A stretch of 64,000 nt of DNA from Terrimonas sp. (GTDB lineage: Bacteria; Bacteroidota; Bacteroidia; Chitinophagales; Chitinophagaceae). The notes under the pieces are model-generated. The model worked only from the letters and a program-made list of their open reading frames with translations. It did not search any database and was not told the origin of the DNA. The stretch lies in contig NZ_QCZJ01000010.1 of NCBI RefSeq assembly GCF_003075435.1, forward strand, positions 144,354-208,353. Reading direction: 5' to 3'. How positions within the stretch are numbered: the stretch's first letter is position 1; each line of letters starts with the position of its first letter. The translations under genes and the position numbers were made by a program. This document shows, in pieces, positions 16,048-23,246 of this stretch.

Positions 16048-17469
16048 ATGAAAATAGAACAGATATACACAGGGTGTTTAGCACAAGGTGCTTATTATAT
16101 TGAAAGTGATGGTGAGGCTGTGATCATCGATCCATTACGTGAAGTACAGCCTTATATTGACAGGGCTGAGCGCAGCAAAGCAAAAATTAAATATGTTTTG
16201 GAAACACATTTTCATGCGGATTTTGTATCTGGTCACCTGGATCTTTCTAAAAAAACGGGTGCGCCTGTTGTATACGGACCTAATGCAAAGCCTGCATTTG
16301 ATTTCTATGCAGCAAAAGACGGAGAGGAATTGAAGGTTGGTAAAGCAACCATTAAGGTTTTGCATACTCCGGGGCATACCATGGAAAGTACCTGTTATTT
16401 ATTAAAAGACGAAAAGGGCAAAGCAATTGGTTTGTTTAGTGGCGATACATTATTTATTGGTGATGTTGGCCGTCCTGATCTTGCGCAAAAAATAAAATCT
16501 GATTTAACACAGGATAAACTTGCCGGCTATTTATTTGATTCATTAAGAAACAAAATTATGCCGCTGGCAGATGATATTGTTGTATACCCTGCACATGGAG
16601 CAGGGAGCGCCTGTGGTAAAAATATGAGTAAAGAAACTACGGATACGCTTGGGCACCAGAAGAAAACCAATTATGCATTACGTGCCGATATGACGAAAGA
16701 AGCGTTTATTAAGGAAGTAACAACAGGACTTGTTGAGCCACCTGCTTATTTTCCGCTGAATGTAATGATGAATATACAGGGATATGAAAGTATTGATAAG
16801 GTATTGGAAAGAGGTTTGCACGCAATGTCGCCTGATGCTTTTGAAACCGCTGCTAATGATACCGGTGCTTTAATGCTTGATGTAAGAGAAGCGCAGGAAT
16901 TTGCAAAAGGGTTTATCCCTAACTCAATCAATATAGGCCTTGAAGGATCATTCGCTCCATGGGTGGGCGCAATGATACCTGATATCAAACAGGAAATATT
17001 GCTCATTTGTGAGCCGGGCACAGAAGAAGAAGTGGTGACACGTTTAAGCAGGGTTGGATATGATTATGTAATTGGTTACCTGGAAGGAGGATTTGCATCA
17101 TGGAAAAAAGCCGGTAAGGAAATTGACGAAATTAAAAGCATTAGTGCTGATGAGCTGGCTGAACTTCAGGCGAAAAATTCTTCGTTACCCATACTTGATG
17201 TACGTAAAAACAGTGAATACCTGAGCGAGCATATTGTTAATGCGGAAAACACACCGCTTGATTTTATCAACGATTCTATGGGCGTAGTAGACAAAGATAA
17301 AACTTACTATGTGCATTGTGCCGGAGGATATCGTTCCATGATATTTAACTCAATAATGAGGGCAAGAGGATTTGATAACCTGGTTGACGTGAAAGGTGGT
17401 TTTAAAGCAATTAAAGAAACTAATCGTTTTAAAGTCACTGACTATGTTTGTCCGTCAACCTTATTGTAA
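16048..17469 (+). CDS. Persulfide dioxygenase-like MBL protein fused to two rhodanese domains
   Basis: A 473-residue fusion. Residues 1-245 are a metallo-beta-lactamase fold of the ETHE1/persulfide dioxygenase group with the metal motif H54-x-H56-x-D58-x4-H63 and the HTPGHTMES and FSGDTLFIGDVGRPD segments. Two rhodanese domains follow: the first (about 262-355) has ICEPGTEEE at the active-site loop, the second (about 365-460) has a canonical HCAGGYRS loop with the catalytic Cys. ETHE1-type enzymes oxidise glutathione or low-molecular-weight persulfide to sulfite, and rhodaneses move sulfane sulfur, so the fusion can couple the two steps. Likely cytoplasmic. Operator site 3 lies directly upstream. 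Confidence 0.93.
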   Translation: MKIEQIYTGCLAQGAYYIESDGEAVIIDPLREVQPYIDRAERSKAKIKYVLETHFHADFVSGHLDLSKKTGAPVVYGPNAKPAFDFYAAKDGEELKVGKATIKVLHTPGHTMESTCYLLKDEKGKAIGLFSGDTLFIGDVGRPDLAQKIKSDLTQDKLAGYLFDSLRNKIMPLADDIVVYPAHGAGSACGKNMSKETTDTLGHQKKTNYALRADMTKEAFIKEVTTGLVEPPAYFPLNVMMNIQGYESIDKVLERGLHAMSPDAFETAANDTGALMLDVREAQEFAKGFIPNSINIGLEGSFAPWVGAMIPDIKQEILLICEPGTEEEVVTRLSRVGYDYVIGYLEGGFASWKKAGKEIDEIKSISADELAELQAKNSSLPILDVRKNSEYLSEHIVNAENTPLDFINDSMGVVDKDKTYYVHCAGGYRSMIFNSIMRARGFDNLVDVKGGFKAIKETNRFKVTDYVCPSTLL

Positions 17470-17490
17470 ATGATTTAATAACTGGTAACG

Positions 17491-17805
17491 ATGTTAGGAA
17501 TAATAAAAAAATTATTGGGTGGTGGCAGTACTGTTGACTATAAGTTGCTGCTGAGCCAGGGTGCTGTAATTGTAGATGTAAGAACAGTCGGTGAGTTCAG
17601 GGGCGGGCATATTAAGGGTGCTATAAATATTCCGCTTGATGAAGTAAAAAGCAGGACGGCAGAGTTGAAGAAAAAAAATAAGCCGGTTATTACCTGCTGC
17701 CGCAGCGGCAACAGGAGTGGTGTTGCAAAGAGCCTGCTTGTATCAGCAGGAGTGGAATGTTATAATGGCGGTGCATGGGATACATTGAATCATAAAATAG
17801 TATAG
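17491..17805 (+). CDS. Single-domain rhodanese (sulfurtransferase)
   Basis: A 104-residue rhodanese domain with the catalytic loop C-R-S-G-N-R-S (in VITCCRSGNRSGVAK), a good match to small sulfurtransferases of the GlpE/YgaP type. It carries sulfane sulfur as a Cys persulfide. It is 21 bases downstream of the dioxygenase fusion, and its TAG is directly followed by the ATG of the next gene, so the three are almost certainly one transcript. Together with the following membrane protein it resembles a split YgaP (rhodanese plus membrane hairpin). Confidence 0.93.
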   Translation: MLGIIKKLLGGGSTVDYKLLLSQGAVIVDVRTVGEFRGGHIKGAINIPLDEVKSRTAELKKKNKPVITCCRSGNRSGVAKSLLVSAGVECYNGGAWDTLNHKIV

Positions 17806-18060
17806 ATGATGAAAGCATTATTAACTACAGGCTGGAGTTTCATGCGTATCCTCAGAACAGGAATGGGGATCGCGGCCTTGATATTTGCAATTAAAGATCA
17901 TGATGTTATGCTTGGTATGGCCGGCGGGCTTTTATTAATAATGGGAGTAATGAATACAGGATGCTGCGGCGTTAACGGGTGTAGTGTAAATGCGCGTCCT
18001 GCTAAAAAAAGTACCACAAAAAACACCGGAGAAGAAATAGCATTTGAGGAAGTGGTGTAG
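17806..18060 (+). CDS. DUF2892/YgaP-like membrane protein
   Basis: An 84-residue protein with two membrane helices (about 14-30 and 35-52) of the DUF2892 type: MRILRTGMGIAALIFAI, then GMAGGLLLIMGVMNTGCCGVNGC. A Cys-rich segment (CC and C near residues 46-53) follows the second helix and a Lys-rich cytoplasmic tail closes it. In Escherichia coli YgaP this kind of hairpin is fused to a rhodanese and is linked to thiocyanate or sulfur export; here the rhodanese is the preceding, directly abutting gene. Confidence 0.88.
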   Translation: MMKALLTTGWSFMRILRTGMGIAALIFAIKDHDVMLGMAGGLLLIMGVMNTGCCGVNGCSVNARPAKKSTTKNTGEEIAFEEVV

Positions 18061-18507
18061 TATCTTATGATTGATAACAGACAATAATCTGCTACATAGT
18101 ATCCTTATAAAATAACGGAGGGCTTAGCACATACATAATAGTGGAAGAATATTTATCAAAAAAACAGTTGAACGAAGCAAGTTAGTATCTGCCTGGCTAA
18201 CAGGGTAATATGGTTTTAGTACAACAAAGCGGCATTCTGATTTCCTAAAAATGAACAGGATATCTTAAATTACAGTATAACAGCAGGGCATATACAGTTA
18301 TCAGGTATATTGGTTATTGGTATCTTTTCTGAACAAGGCACCTAAAATCAGCGGAATTGAGATAAAATAATATGCTGAAACAACAATGATCAACCCGTTA
18401 AAAAAGTTTTTCAAAAAAATAAAGTGTATAACTGGTGATCATAAAGCGCCGGTCGGTGCCATACAGAATTTTATGTTTTGCAGGGTTAGAAAAAAAGCAA
18501 TAAAACA
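18061..18507. other. Intergenic region without a convincing gene
   Basis: A gap of 447 bases inside the sulfur cluster. A 41-residue frame (18386-18511, MINPLKKFFKKIKC...) overlaps the start of the TlpA gene as ATGA but has no recognisable homology. On the minus strand a hydrophobic open stretch (about 18300-18430, with LKNFFNGLIIVVSAYYFIS) ends in TGA and has no clear start; it could be a remnant of a membrane-protein gene. I see no operator matching the three upstream sites. Confidence 0.4.
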
Positions 18508-19026
18508 ATGAAGCATATTTATTTCTTTCTTCTTCTTGTCATTTTTGTATATGGTTGCGGTAACAGTGTTAATAATATAACGGCTGCCCCAAAAGATACC
18601 GGGGCTGTATCTTCTGAGGCAGGAAAGCAACTTCCTTCCCTCAGTTTAAAAGATGTTAACGGTAACACCATAAACCTTGCAGATTTTAAAGGAAAGAAAG
18701 TATTTGTAAATATGTGGGCAAGCTGGTGTCCGCCATGCCGTGCGGAGATGCCTTCTGTTCAAAAGCTGTATGAAAAAACAAAAGATAAGAATGTGCAGTT
18801 TGCCATGATAGCCCTTGATGATAACTTCAGTAAATCCATTTCATTTATGAAATCAGCCGGATTATCGATGCCTGTATTTTACCCCGACGCTCAGTTACCT
18901 GAATTGTTAAATGTTGAAGCTATACCTTCCACATTTATCTTTAATGAAAATGGTAAGCTCATTAAGCATATAGCAGGAGGAGATGATTATGATACGGCAG
19001 CATACCTGGAATTATTAACACAATAA
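18508..19026 (+). CDS. TlpA-like thioredoxin-fold lipoprotein
   Basis: A 172-residue protein with a lipoprotein signal (lipobox VYGC, Cys17) and a thioredoxin/TlpA domain (about 42-172). The redox motif is W-C74-P-P-C77 in [16 protein letters not shown], and the cis-proline loop is AIPSTF. Such proteins reduce disulfides or persulfides in the periplasm. It sits between the persulfide-handling genes and the YeeE/YedE permeases, 30 bases upstream of the first of these, so a role in delivering or reducing periplasmic sulfur compounds is likely (inference from context). Confidence 0.93.
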   Translation: MKHIYFFLLLVIFVYGCGNSVNNITAAPKDTGAVSSEAGKQLPSLSLKDVNGNTINLADFKGKKVFVNMWASWCPPCRAEMPSVQKLYEKTKDKNVQFAMIALDDNFSKSISFMKSAGLSMPVFYPDAQLPELLNVEAIPSTFIFNENGKLIKHIAGGDDYDTAAYLELLTQ

Positions 19027-19056
19027 CACTTTTGTGCAATCAAAATATAAAAGAAA

Positions 19057-19620
19057 ATGATAGCGTTTTTAAAGCAGCCCTGGCCCTGGTATGTGGCTGG
19101 TCCAATTATCGGATTGATTGTTCCGGCGCTGCTGATACTGGGTAATAAGCATTTTGGGGTTTCAGCGAATTTGCGGCATGCATGCGCCGCATGTTTTCCC
19201 GCTAATATTAATTTTTTTAAGTACGACTGGAAAAAAGAAGCCTGGAATTTCTTTTTTGCAGGAGGAATATTTCTGGGGGCAATTATTGCGTCGCAATTAT
19301 TAGCCAATCCTGAACCTGTTAAAGTTAACCCCGGGCTTGTTGCTGAAGTAGGCAGTTATGGCATTAATGATTATAGTAACATGATACCGAAACAAATATT
19401 CAGTTTAGAAAGTTTGTTTACACTAAAAGGACTAATACTATTGGTAGGTGGAGGCTTCCTGGTAGGCTTTGGTTCAAGGTACGCTGGGGGATGTACTTCC
19501 GGTCATTCCATTATGGGGTTGAGCAATCTTCAATGGCCTTCACTTGTTGCAACAATAATGTTTATGGCCGGAGGATTTTTAATGGCAAATCTTATTTTGC
19601 CTTTTATTATGAAGCTGTAA
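19057..19620 (+). CDS. YeeE/YedE (thiosulfate/sulfur) permease, first half
   Basis: A 187-residue membrane protein with about four to five helices. The YeeE/YedE signature [16 protein letters not shown] carries Cys146, equivalent to the Cys in the permeation path of the TsuA thiosulfate transporter; C43 and C46 (HACAACFPA) precede it. TsuA-type proteins are one chain with a repeated fold, whereas many Bacteroidota encode the two halves as separate adjacent genes. The second half starts 25 bases downstream. Imports thiosulfate or another sulfane-sulfur compound. Confidence 0.92.
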   Translation: MIAFLKQPWPWYVAGPIIGLIVPALLILGNKHFGVSANLRHACAACFPANINFFKYDWKKEAWNFFFAGGIFLGAIIASQLLANPEPVKVNPGLVAEVGSYGINDYSNMIPKQIFSLESLFTLKGLILLVGGGFLVGFGSRYAGGCTSGHSIMGLSNLQWPSLVATIMFMAGGFLMANLILPFIMKL

Positions 19621-19645
19621 TTATCATCACTATAAAAAAATATCA

Positions 19646-20188
19646 ATGCAAACCCCACATATTTTACCCGTTCAACAACCCGTTGCAGAAGCAGACCTGG
19701 CAACGGACAATACAGATTTTGAAGTAAGATCCCTTGATACCATATGTGTGAATGAATCCAGCAAAATTCATCCCTGGTGGCATAATTTTAAATATATTAT
19801 TGTGGGTGCGGTATTTGGAATTGTATTTGTAAAGGCAGAAATTATTTCCTGGTTCAGGATGCAGGAAATGTTCCGGTTACAAAGTTTTCACATGTATGGA
19901 GTAATAGGCAGCGCGGTAGTAGTAGGAATGATTTCAGTATGGCTTATAAAAAAGTTCAATGTTAAAACCATATATGGAGAGGAGATCGCTTTTCATCCTA
20001 AAAAATTTAATAAGGGGCAGGTATACGGAGGTTTATTATTTGGCTTAGGATGGGCAATGACCGGCGCATGCCCGGGTCCCTTGTTCGCGCAAATAGGAAC
20101 CGGGGCATTTGTAGTGCTCGTTGTACTCTTCAGCGCCATTGCCGGAACATGGACTTATGGCTATTTCAGGGAAAAGCTTCCGCACTAA
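19646..20188 (+). CDS. YeeE/YedE (thiosulfate/sulfur) permease, second half (DUF6691-type)
   Basis: A 180-residue membrane protein with about four helices. It carries the second conserved Cys motif of the superfamily (Cys142 in GWAMTGACPGPLFAQIG). The N-terminal 48 residues are soluble, with a Trp-rich end (HPWWHNF) before the first helix. Together with the upstream gene it should form the full transporter. It is the last gene of the + strand sulfur module; the accessory region begins after it. Confidence 0.92.
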   Translation: MQTPHILPVQQPVAEADLATDNTDFEVRSLDTICVNESSKIHPWWHNFKYIIVGAVFGIVFVKAEIISWFRMQEMFRLQSFHMYGVIGSAVVVGMISVWLIKKFNVKTIYGEEIAFHPKKFNKGQVYGGLLFGLGWAMTGACPGPLFAQIGTGAFVVLVVLFSAIAGTWTYGYFREKLPH

Positions 20189-20229
20189 TAATATGTTTTG
20201 AAAGCGTTGATAAAGGATATGCTCATTGT

Positions 20230-20433
20230 GTATTCTTATATTATATTTTGTAAACTTGCGTGTGCTGTTCTTAAAGATTTCCAGGGAATAATCCCACTTA
20301 TTTGCAAATGGAAGCGTGTCTTTTAGCTGGCTCTGTCTGTCAAGTCCACAACTGAAGTTGAATAGTGAATAAATGTTGAAAATTTTTCCGTCTCCTACGA
20401 TTGCGCCAATGTTAGTTGTAGTTTTTAACTTAT
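20230..20433 (-). pseudogene. Orphan coding-like fragment
   Basis: On the minus strand an open frame without a start codon reads like real protein (NIGAIVGDGKIFN, then FNFSCGLDRQSQLKDTLPF, then NKWDYSLEIF) up to about 20230, where likeness to coding sequence fades towards the 3' end of the YeeE/YedE gene. It follows the stop codon of the membrane-protein gene at 20441 in the same frame, but it is soluble in character. It may be the 3' remnant of a gene truncated at the boundary of the accessory region (boundary motif at 20411-20420). Confidence 0.35.
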
Positions 20434-20440
20434 CGATGTA

Positions 20441-20824
20441 TTAGCGACTTTGAATTTTAAAAAAAAGATACGGGGCAAACGAAACCCAAATAGGAATTAA
20501 TACCCAAACACGGCCTTTCATAATATTATACTCTCCCAGTAGCTGAGATATTGTACTTCCTCGCATCAACCCAAATCCAAATTCAAAAATCAAAGTCAGG
20601 ATTAACCAAAATAATCCCAGTAAAATGGCATTCATCTCTGATTCAACAGGAGTTTTTTTCATAACTATCCAAATGTAAATACCAAAAAGAAGCACAAGTG
20701 AAAACGTAGAAATTTGATGCGCTCTAATTTCACCAACATATTTTTTATACCACAAATCTCTTGCACTGCCATTAATAATGGCAAGAATAAGCATAGGAAA
20801 CCAGCATAAAAAATATCTCCACAT
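20441..20824 (-). CDS. Small membrane protein of unknown function
   Basis: A 127-residue protein with four hydrophobic segments (about 4-18, 40-55, 66-86 and 105-122). Polar features between them are SARDLWYKKYVGEIRAHQISTF and FGFGLMRGSTISQLLGEYNIMKGR. I do not recognise a named family with confidence; small four-helix proteins of this appearance occur as accessory genes in Bacteroidota. It is bracketed by imperfect 10-bp inverted sequences (20411-20420 and 20860-20869), with the start codon 35 bases inside the boundary. Confidence 0.65.
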   Translation of the reverse strand: MWRYFLCWFPMLILAIINGSARDLWYKKYVGEIRAHQISTFSLVLLFGIYIWIVMKKTPVESEMNAILLGLFWLILTLIFEFGFGLMRGSTISQLLGEYNIMKGRVWVLIPIWVSFAPYLFFKIQSR

Positions 20825-20859
20825 GTAATGTCAATTAATAACTTAATGCTTATTAAAAT

Positions 20860-21102
20860 TACAGATAACGTTCAACAGCTTTGCGTTCGGCAGGGCATTT
20901 GAAAAACGTTCAGCCCGGAAATGCTGCTGGTGTAAGATACAAAAGTTGAGAATATATTTTACTGTTCATTTGCGTTCACTTTTAGGTTTGTGCTGCCTTT
21001 TCTGTTTTGGATTATTGAACAGTCTGTTTAAAAAATTTCGAAGCATTGGGAATGTTAATTAAAATACCAGCTAACGTTTTTGCCAATACCGTGTTATAGC
21101 CA
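20860..21102. repeat. Cassette-like junction between membrane-protein unit and restriction unit
   Basis: TACAGATAAC (20860-20869) closes the unit to its left and pairs at 8 of 10 positions with GTTAGTTGTA at 20411-20420. GTTATAGCCA (21093-21102) closes the restriction unit and is the exact reverse complement of TGGCTATAAC at 29372-29381. Between them lie 223 bases without a gene, including AGCTAACGTTTTTGCC before the GTTATAG motif. The pattern resembles the inverse-core and core sites of integron attC junctions, with GTTRTRN in place of GTTRRRY. Confidence 0.45.
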
Positions 21103-21422
21103 GTGGTGTTTGTCCTCAGTCTTTGTAAACCATTGTTCATACTGCGTTTCAAAGACGTATCGGGTTGTGCGGGTGCGTATTTTTTATTTTACTCACTGGT
21201 TTATTATCATTTTAATTGTGTTCGTGAATGCTTCGCATTTCAGAAGGGGAGGAGATTTTTTTTAATTACTCACTTTATAATTGTTTTTTAAAAGGTGTTC
21301 GTGAACCGTAAACGGTTTCAATTTTGTCTGCGTAGGAAAAGTGGAAGCTCTTTTGCAAGCTTTGGCCTGTGCTTGGGCTTGTGCGGCTTGCAAATGTGCT
21401 TACACCTGTGCATTGGCCAATC
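21103..21422. other. Gene-free stretch downstream of hsdS
   Basis: No gene is seen. Two hairpins could end the minus-strand restriction transcript: AACCGT/ACGGTT (about 21304-21317) and TTGCAAGC (21353-21360) with GCTTGCAA (21386-21393). The last 70 bases are unusually G and T rich (TTGGCCTGTGCTTGGGCTTG). Confidence 0.4.
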
Positions 21423-23246
21423 TTAGACAGATTGAGGATATAGTTCATTTGTCTGCATGTATTTATAGCCAGTCATAATTTGTTCCGGTGTGAACTTCTT
21501 CTTTTCAGGATGAAATTTATAGAATCCCTCAATCAAAGCGTTGTCCGAAATGATTGTCTTTTCTGCCTTCAGTTCTTTCCAGGCGAAATACAAAGTAGCT
21601 ACAATTTCTGCTGTCTGCGTTTTTTCTTTTCTGAAAAGCTCGATTATTCTGTTTATGGTTTTAGCCTCTGATTCAAAATAATTGTTGAAGTACTTTTTGT
21701 ATAACAATGATTTATCGGTCTTTTTATAAACTGTCGCTTCTCTTTGCTGATCGTTTACTAAAAAAGTTTTTTTCTCAATCGTAAACCATTTATTTTTTTC
21801 AAATTCTTTGTCAATGAGTGTAAGTGTTTTGCCGTCAAAAGGGCCTGCGGCAAATTTCTTATAGTTCGTTTGTAAAGCCATTCCGCCAGCCTGTTCACAT
21901 AAATACAGTAACTTCATTAACTTGGTATGCCCAAATGTTGGTTCTTCACATAGTTCATATGCAATATGGGAGGCCAGCATCAGTTTTCTTAAAAATGCCT
22001 GTTGTTTGGTCAGTTCAGTCTGAATAATTTTTGCTTCCTGTTTGATCGGAATAACAACTTTTTGTTCTTGGGCTTTTGTGGTCAACTCCCCACTAAACGC
22101 CTTTTGGCTTAAACTGCCATATAAATTTTCCAACTCCTGCAAGCTTTGCTGGTATTGGGTTTTGAGGGCTTCTGTTTTTTCTACGATTTGGGCAAATTGG
22201 GTTTGGAGTGAGAGGGGTGGTTTTATCATTTTTATTTTTTCAAAACCTCCTTTAGTCAATATTTTCTTCATTCCATTAGAAGCAGCATCTTGGATATATT
22301 TTCTTGAAATCTTGAATAGCCAATACAAATACAAAGGTTCAATTTCTTCGTTCGGTTGTATTGCATTTATTTGTTGATTAAAAGATACTTTTCTATTAGT
22401 CAATGCTGCTCTACCAACTGATTGAATACTTCCTGCAATGCAAGCAACAAGTAAAGCACCAGCTTCAACAGTTCGTGCATATCTCAATCCTGATTCAGAA
22501 AGAAATTCGACTGCCTTTGTAATGTATGTATCATCAACTGGAATGTTATCTGTTTTTATCCATTCAATAAAATCAGATGAGTAGTTTTCTGCATTATTTC
22601 TCGGTGGTGTATTTCCTGTAACTATTTCACCAAAATATTTCAATTCAACCTTATCCCATTTCTTTTCATTTTTGGTGAAGTCTCCAAACATCTCCAAAAA
22701 AGTGCTTTTCAAAAATTCATCCAGCAGGCGGATGCTTTCTTTGCGTTGGGCTATCAGGTTTTCGGCTTTGCTTAATAGGTTGGCGATGTGGAGTTGGTCG
22801 GGAAGGGAGGGAACGGGAATTGTGAATTCTTCAAATTTACTCTTTGACAATTCTTTGAATGTTGAACCCGTTCCTAAATCTTGTAGTTTCTTTACGCTTC
22901 TTTTTAAAGCATAGTAAACATATTCAGAGGCGTAGTCTTTTTTTAAAATAATGCTTTTGAATCCTTGATTAGTGCATACTTCAATATTGTTGATAGCTAA
23001 ATGTCCAATAGGAGCTCTTGATGTAAAAAGAATATTCCCTGGTGGAATCAACCGTGTTGAGCATGATTTAAAGCCTTCTTCTGTAATTTTCCTTTCAGTA
23101 TCGGTTAAATATTTTTCGTGTAATTGACCAAGTTCTTTTGGAGTTACCCAATTTATTTCACCGTCCCAATATTCTTTTTTCTCAGTCTTAGGAGTAGAAC
23201 CAGAAATGACATCACCTATTTCTTTGATTTTTAAATATTTCATCAC
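21423..23246 (-). CDS. hsdS: Type I restriction specificity subunit HsdS with extra C-terminal domain
   Basis: A 607-residue protein. Residues 1-400 are a normal HsdS: target recognition domain 1 (IGDVISGSTPKTEKKEYWDG), a conserved helix (LPDQLHIANLLSKAENLIAQ), target recognition domain 2 (FGEIVTGNTPPRNNAENYSS) and a second helix (FAQIVEKTEALKTQYQQSL). About 190 further residues (419-607) are not part of classical HsdS. They contain KLMKLLYLCEQAGG, KKFAAGPFDGKTL and a helical end, which resembles the SocA/Panacea (DUF4065) domain found in antitoxins. The start overlaps the hsdM stop by 4 bases (ATGA). HsdS sets the DNA sequence recognised by the modification and restriction complex. Confidence 0.92.
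   Translation of the reverse strand: MMKYLKIKEIGDVISGSTPKTEKKEYWDGEINWVTPKELGQLHEKYLTDTERKITEEGFKSCSTRLIPPGNILFTSRAPIGHLAINNIEVCTNQGFKSIILKKDYASEYVYYALKRSVKKLQDLGTGSTFKELSKSKFEEFTIPVPSLPDQLHIANLLSKAENLIAQRKESIRLLDEFLKSTFLEMFGDFTKNEKKWDKVELKYFGEIVTGNTPPRNNAENYSSDFIEWIKTDNIPVDDTYITKAVEFLSESGLRYARTVEAGALLVACIAGSIQSVGRAALTNRKVSFNQQINAIQPNEEIEPLYLYWLFKISRKYIQDAASNGMKKILTKGGFEKIKMIKPPLSLQTQFAQIVEKTEALKTQYQQSLQELENLYGSLSQKAFSGELTTKAQEQKVVIPIKQEAKIIQTELTKQQAFLRKLMLASHIAYELCEEPTFGHTKLMKLLYLCEQAGGMALQTNYKKFAAGPFDGKTLTLIDKEFEKNKWFTIEKKTFLVNDQQREATVYKKTDKSLLYKKYFNNYFESEAKTINRIIELFRKEKTQTAEIVATLYFAWKELKAEKTIISDNALIEGFYKFHPEKKKFTPEQIMTGYKYMQTNELYPQSV

Noticed and set aside
18439..18630. 63-residue minus-strand frame opposite the TlpA gene start
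   Set aside because: It is an antisense shadow of the TlpA signal peptide region with no family resemblance.
22486..22499. AATCCTGATTCAGA in hsdS, similar to the GxxExxY element terminus
   Set aside because: It encodes residues of TRD2 (LSESGLRY) that fit the protein's own fold and has no second arm or further similarity, so I treat it as chance.
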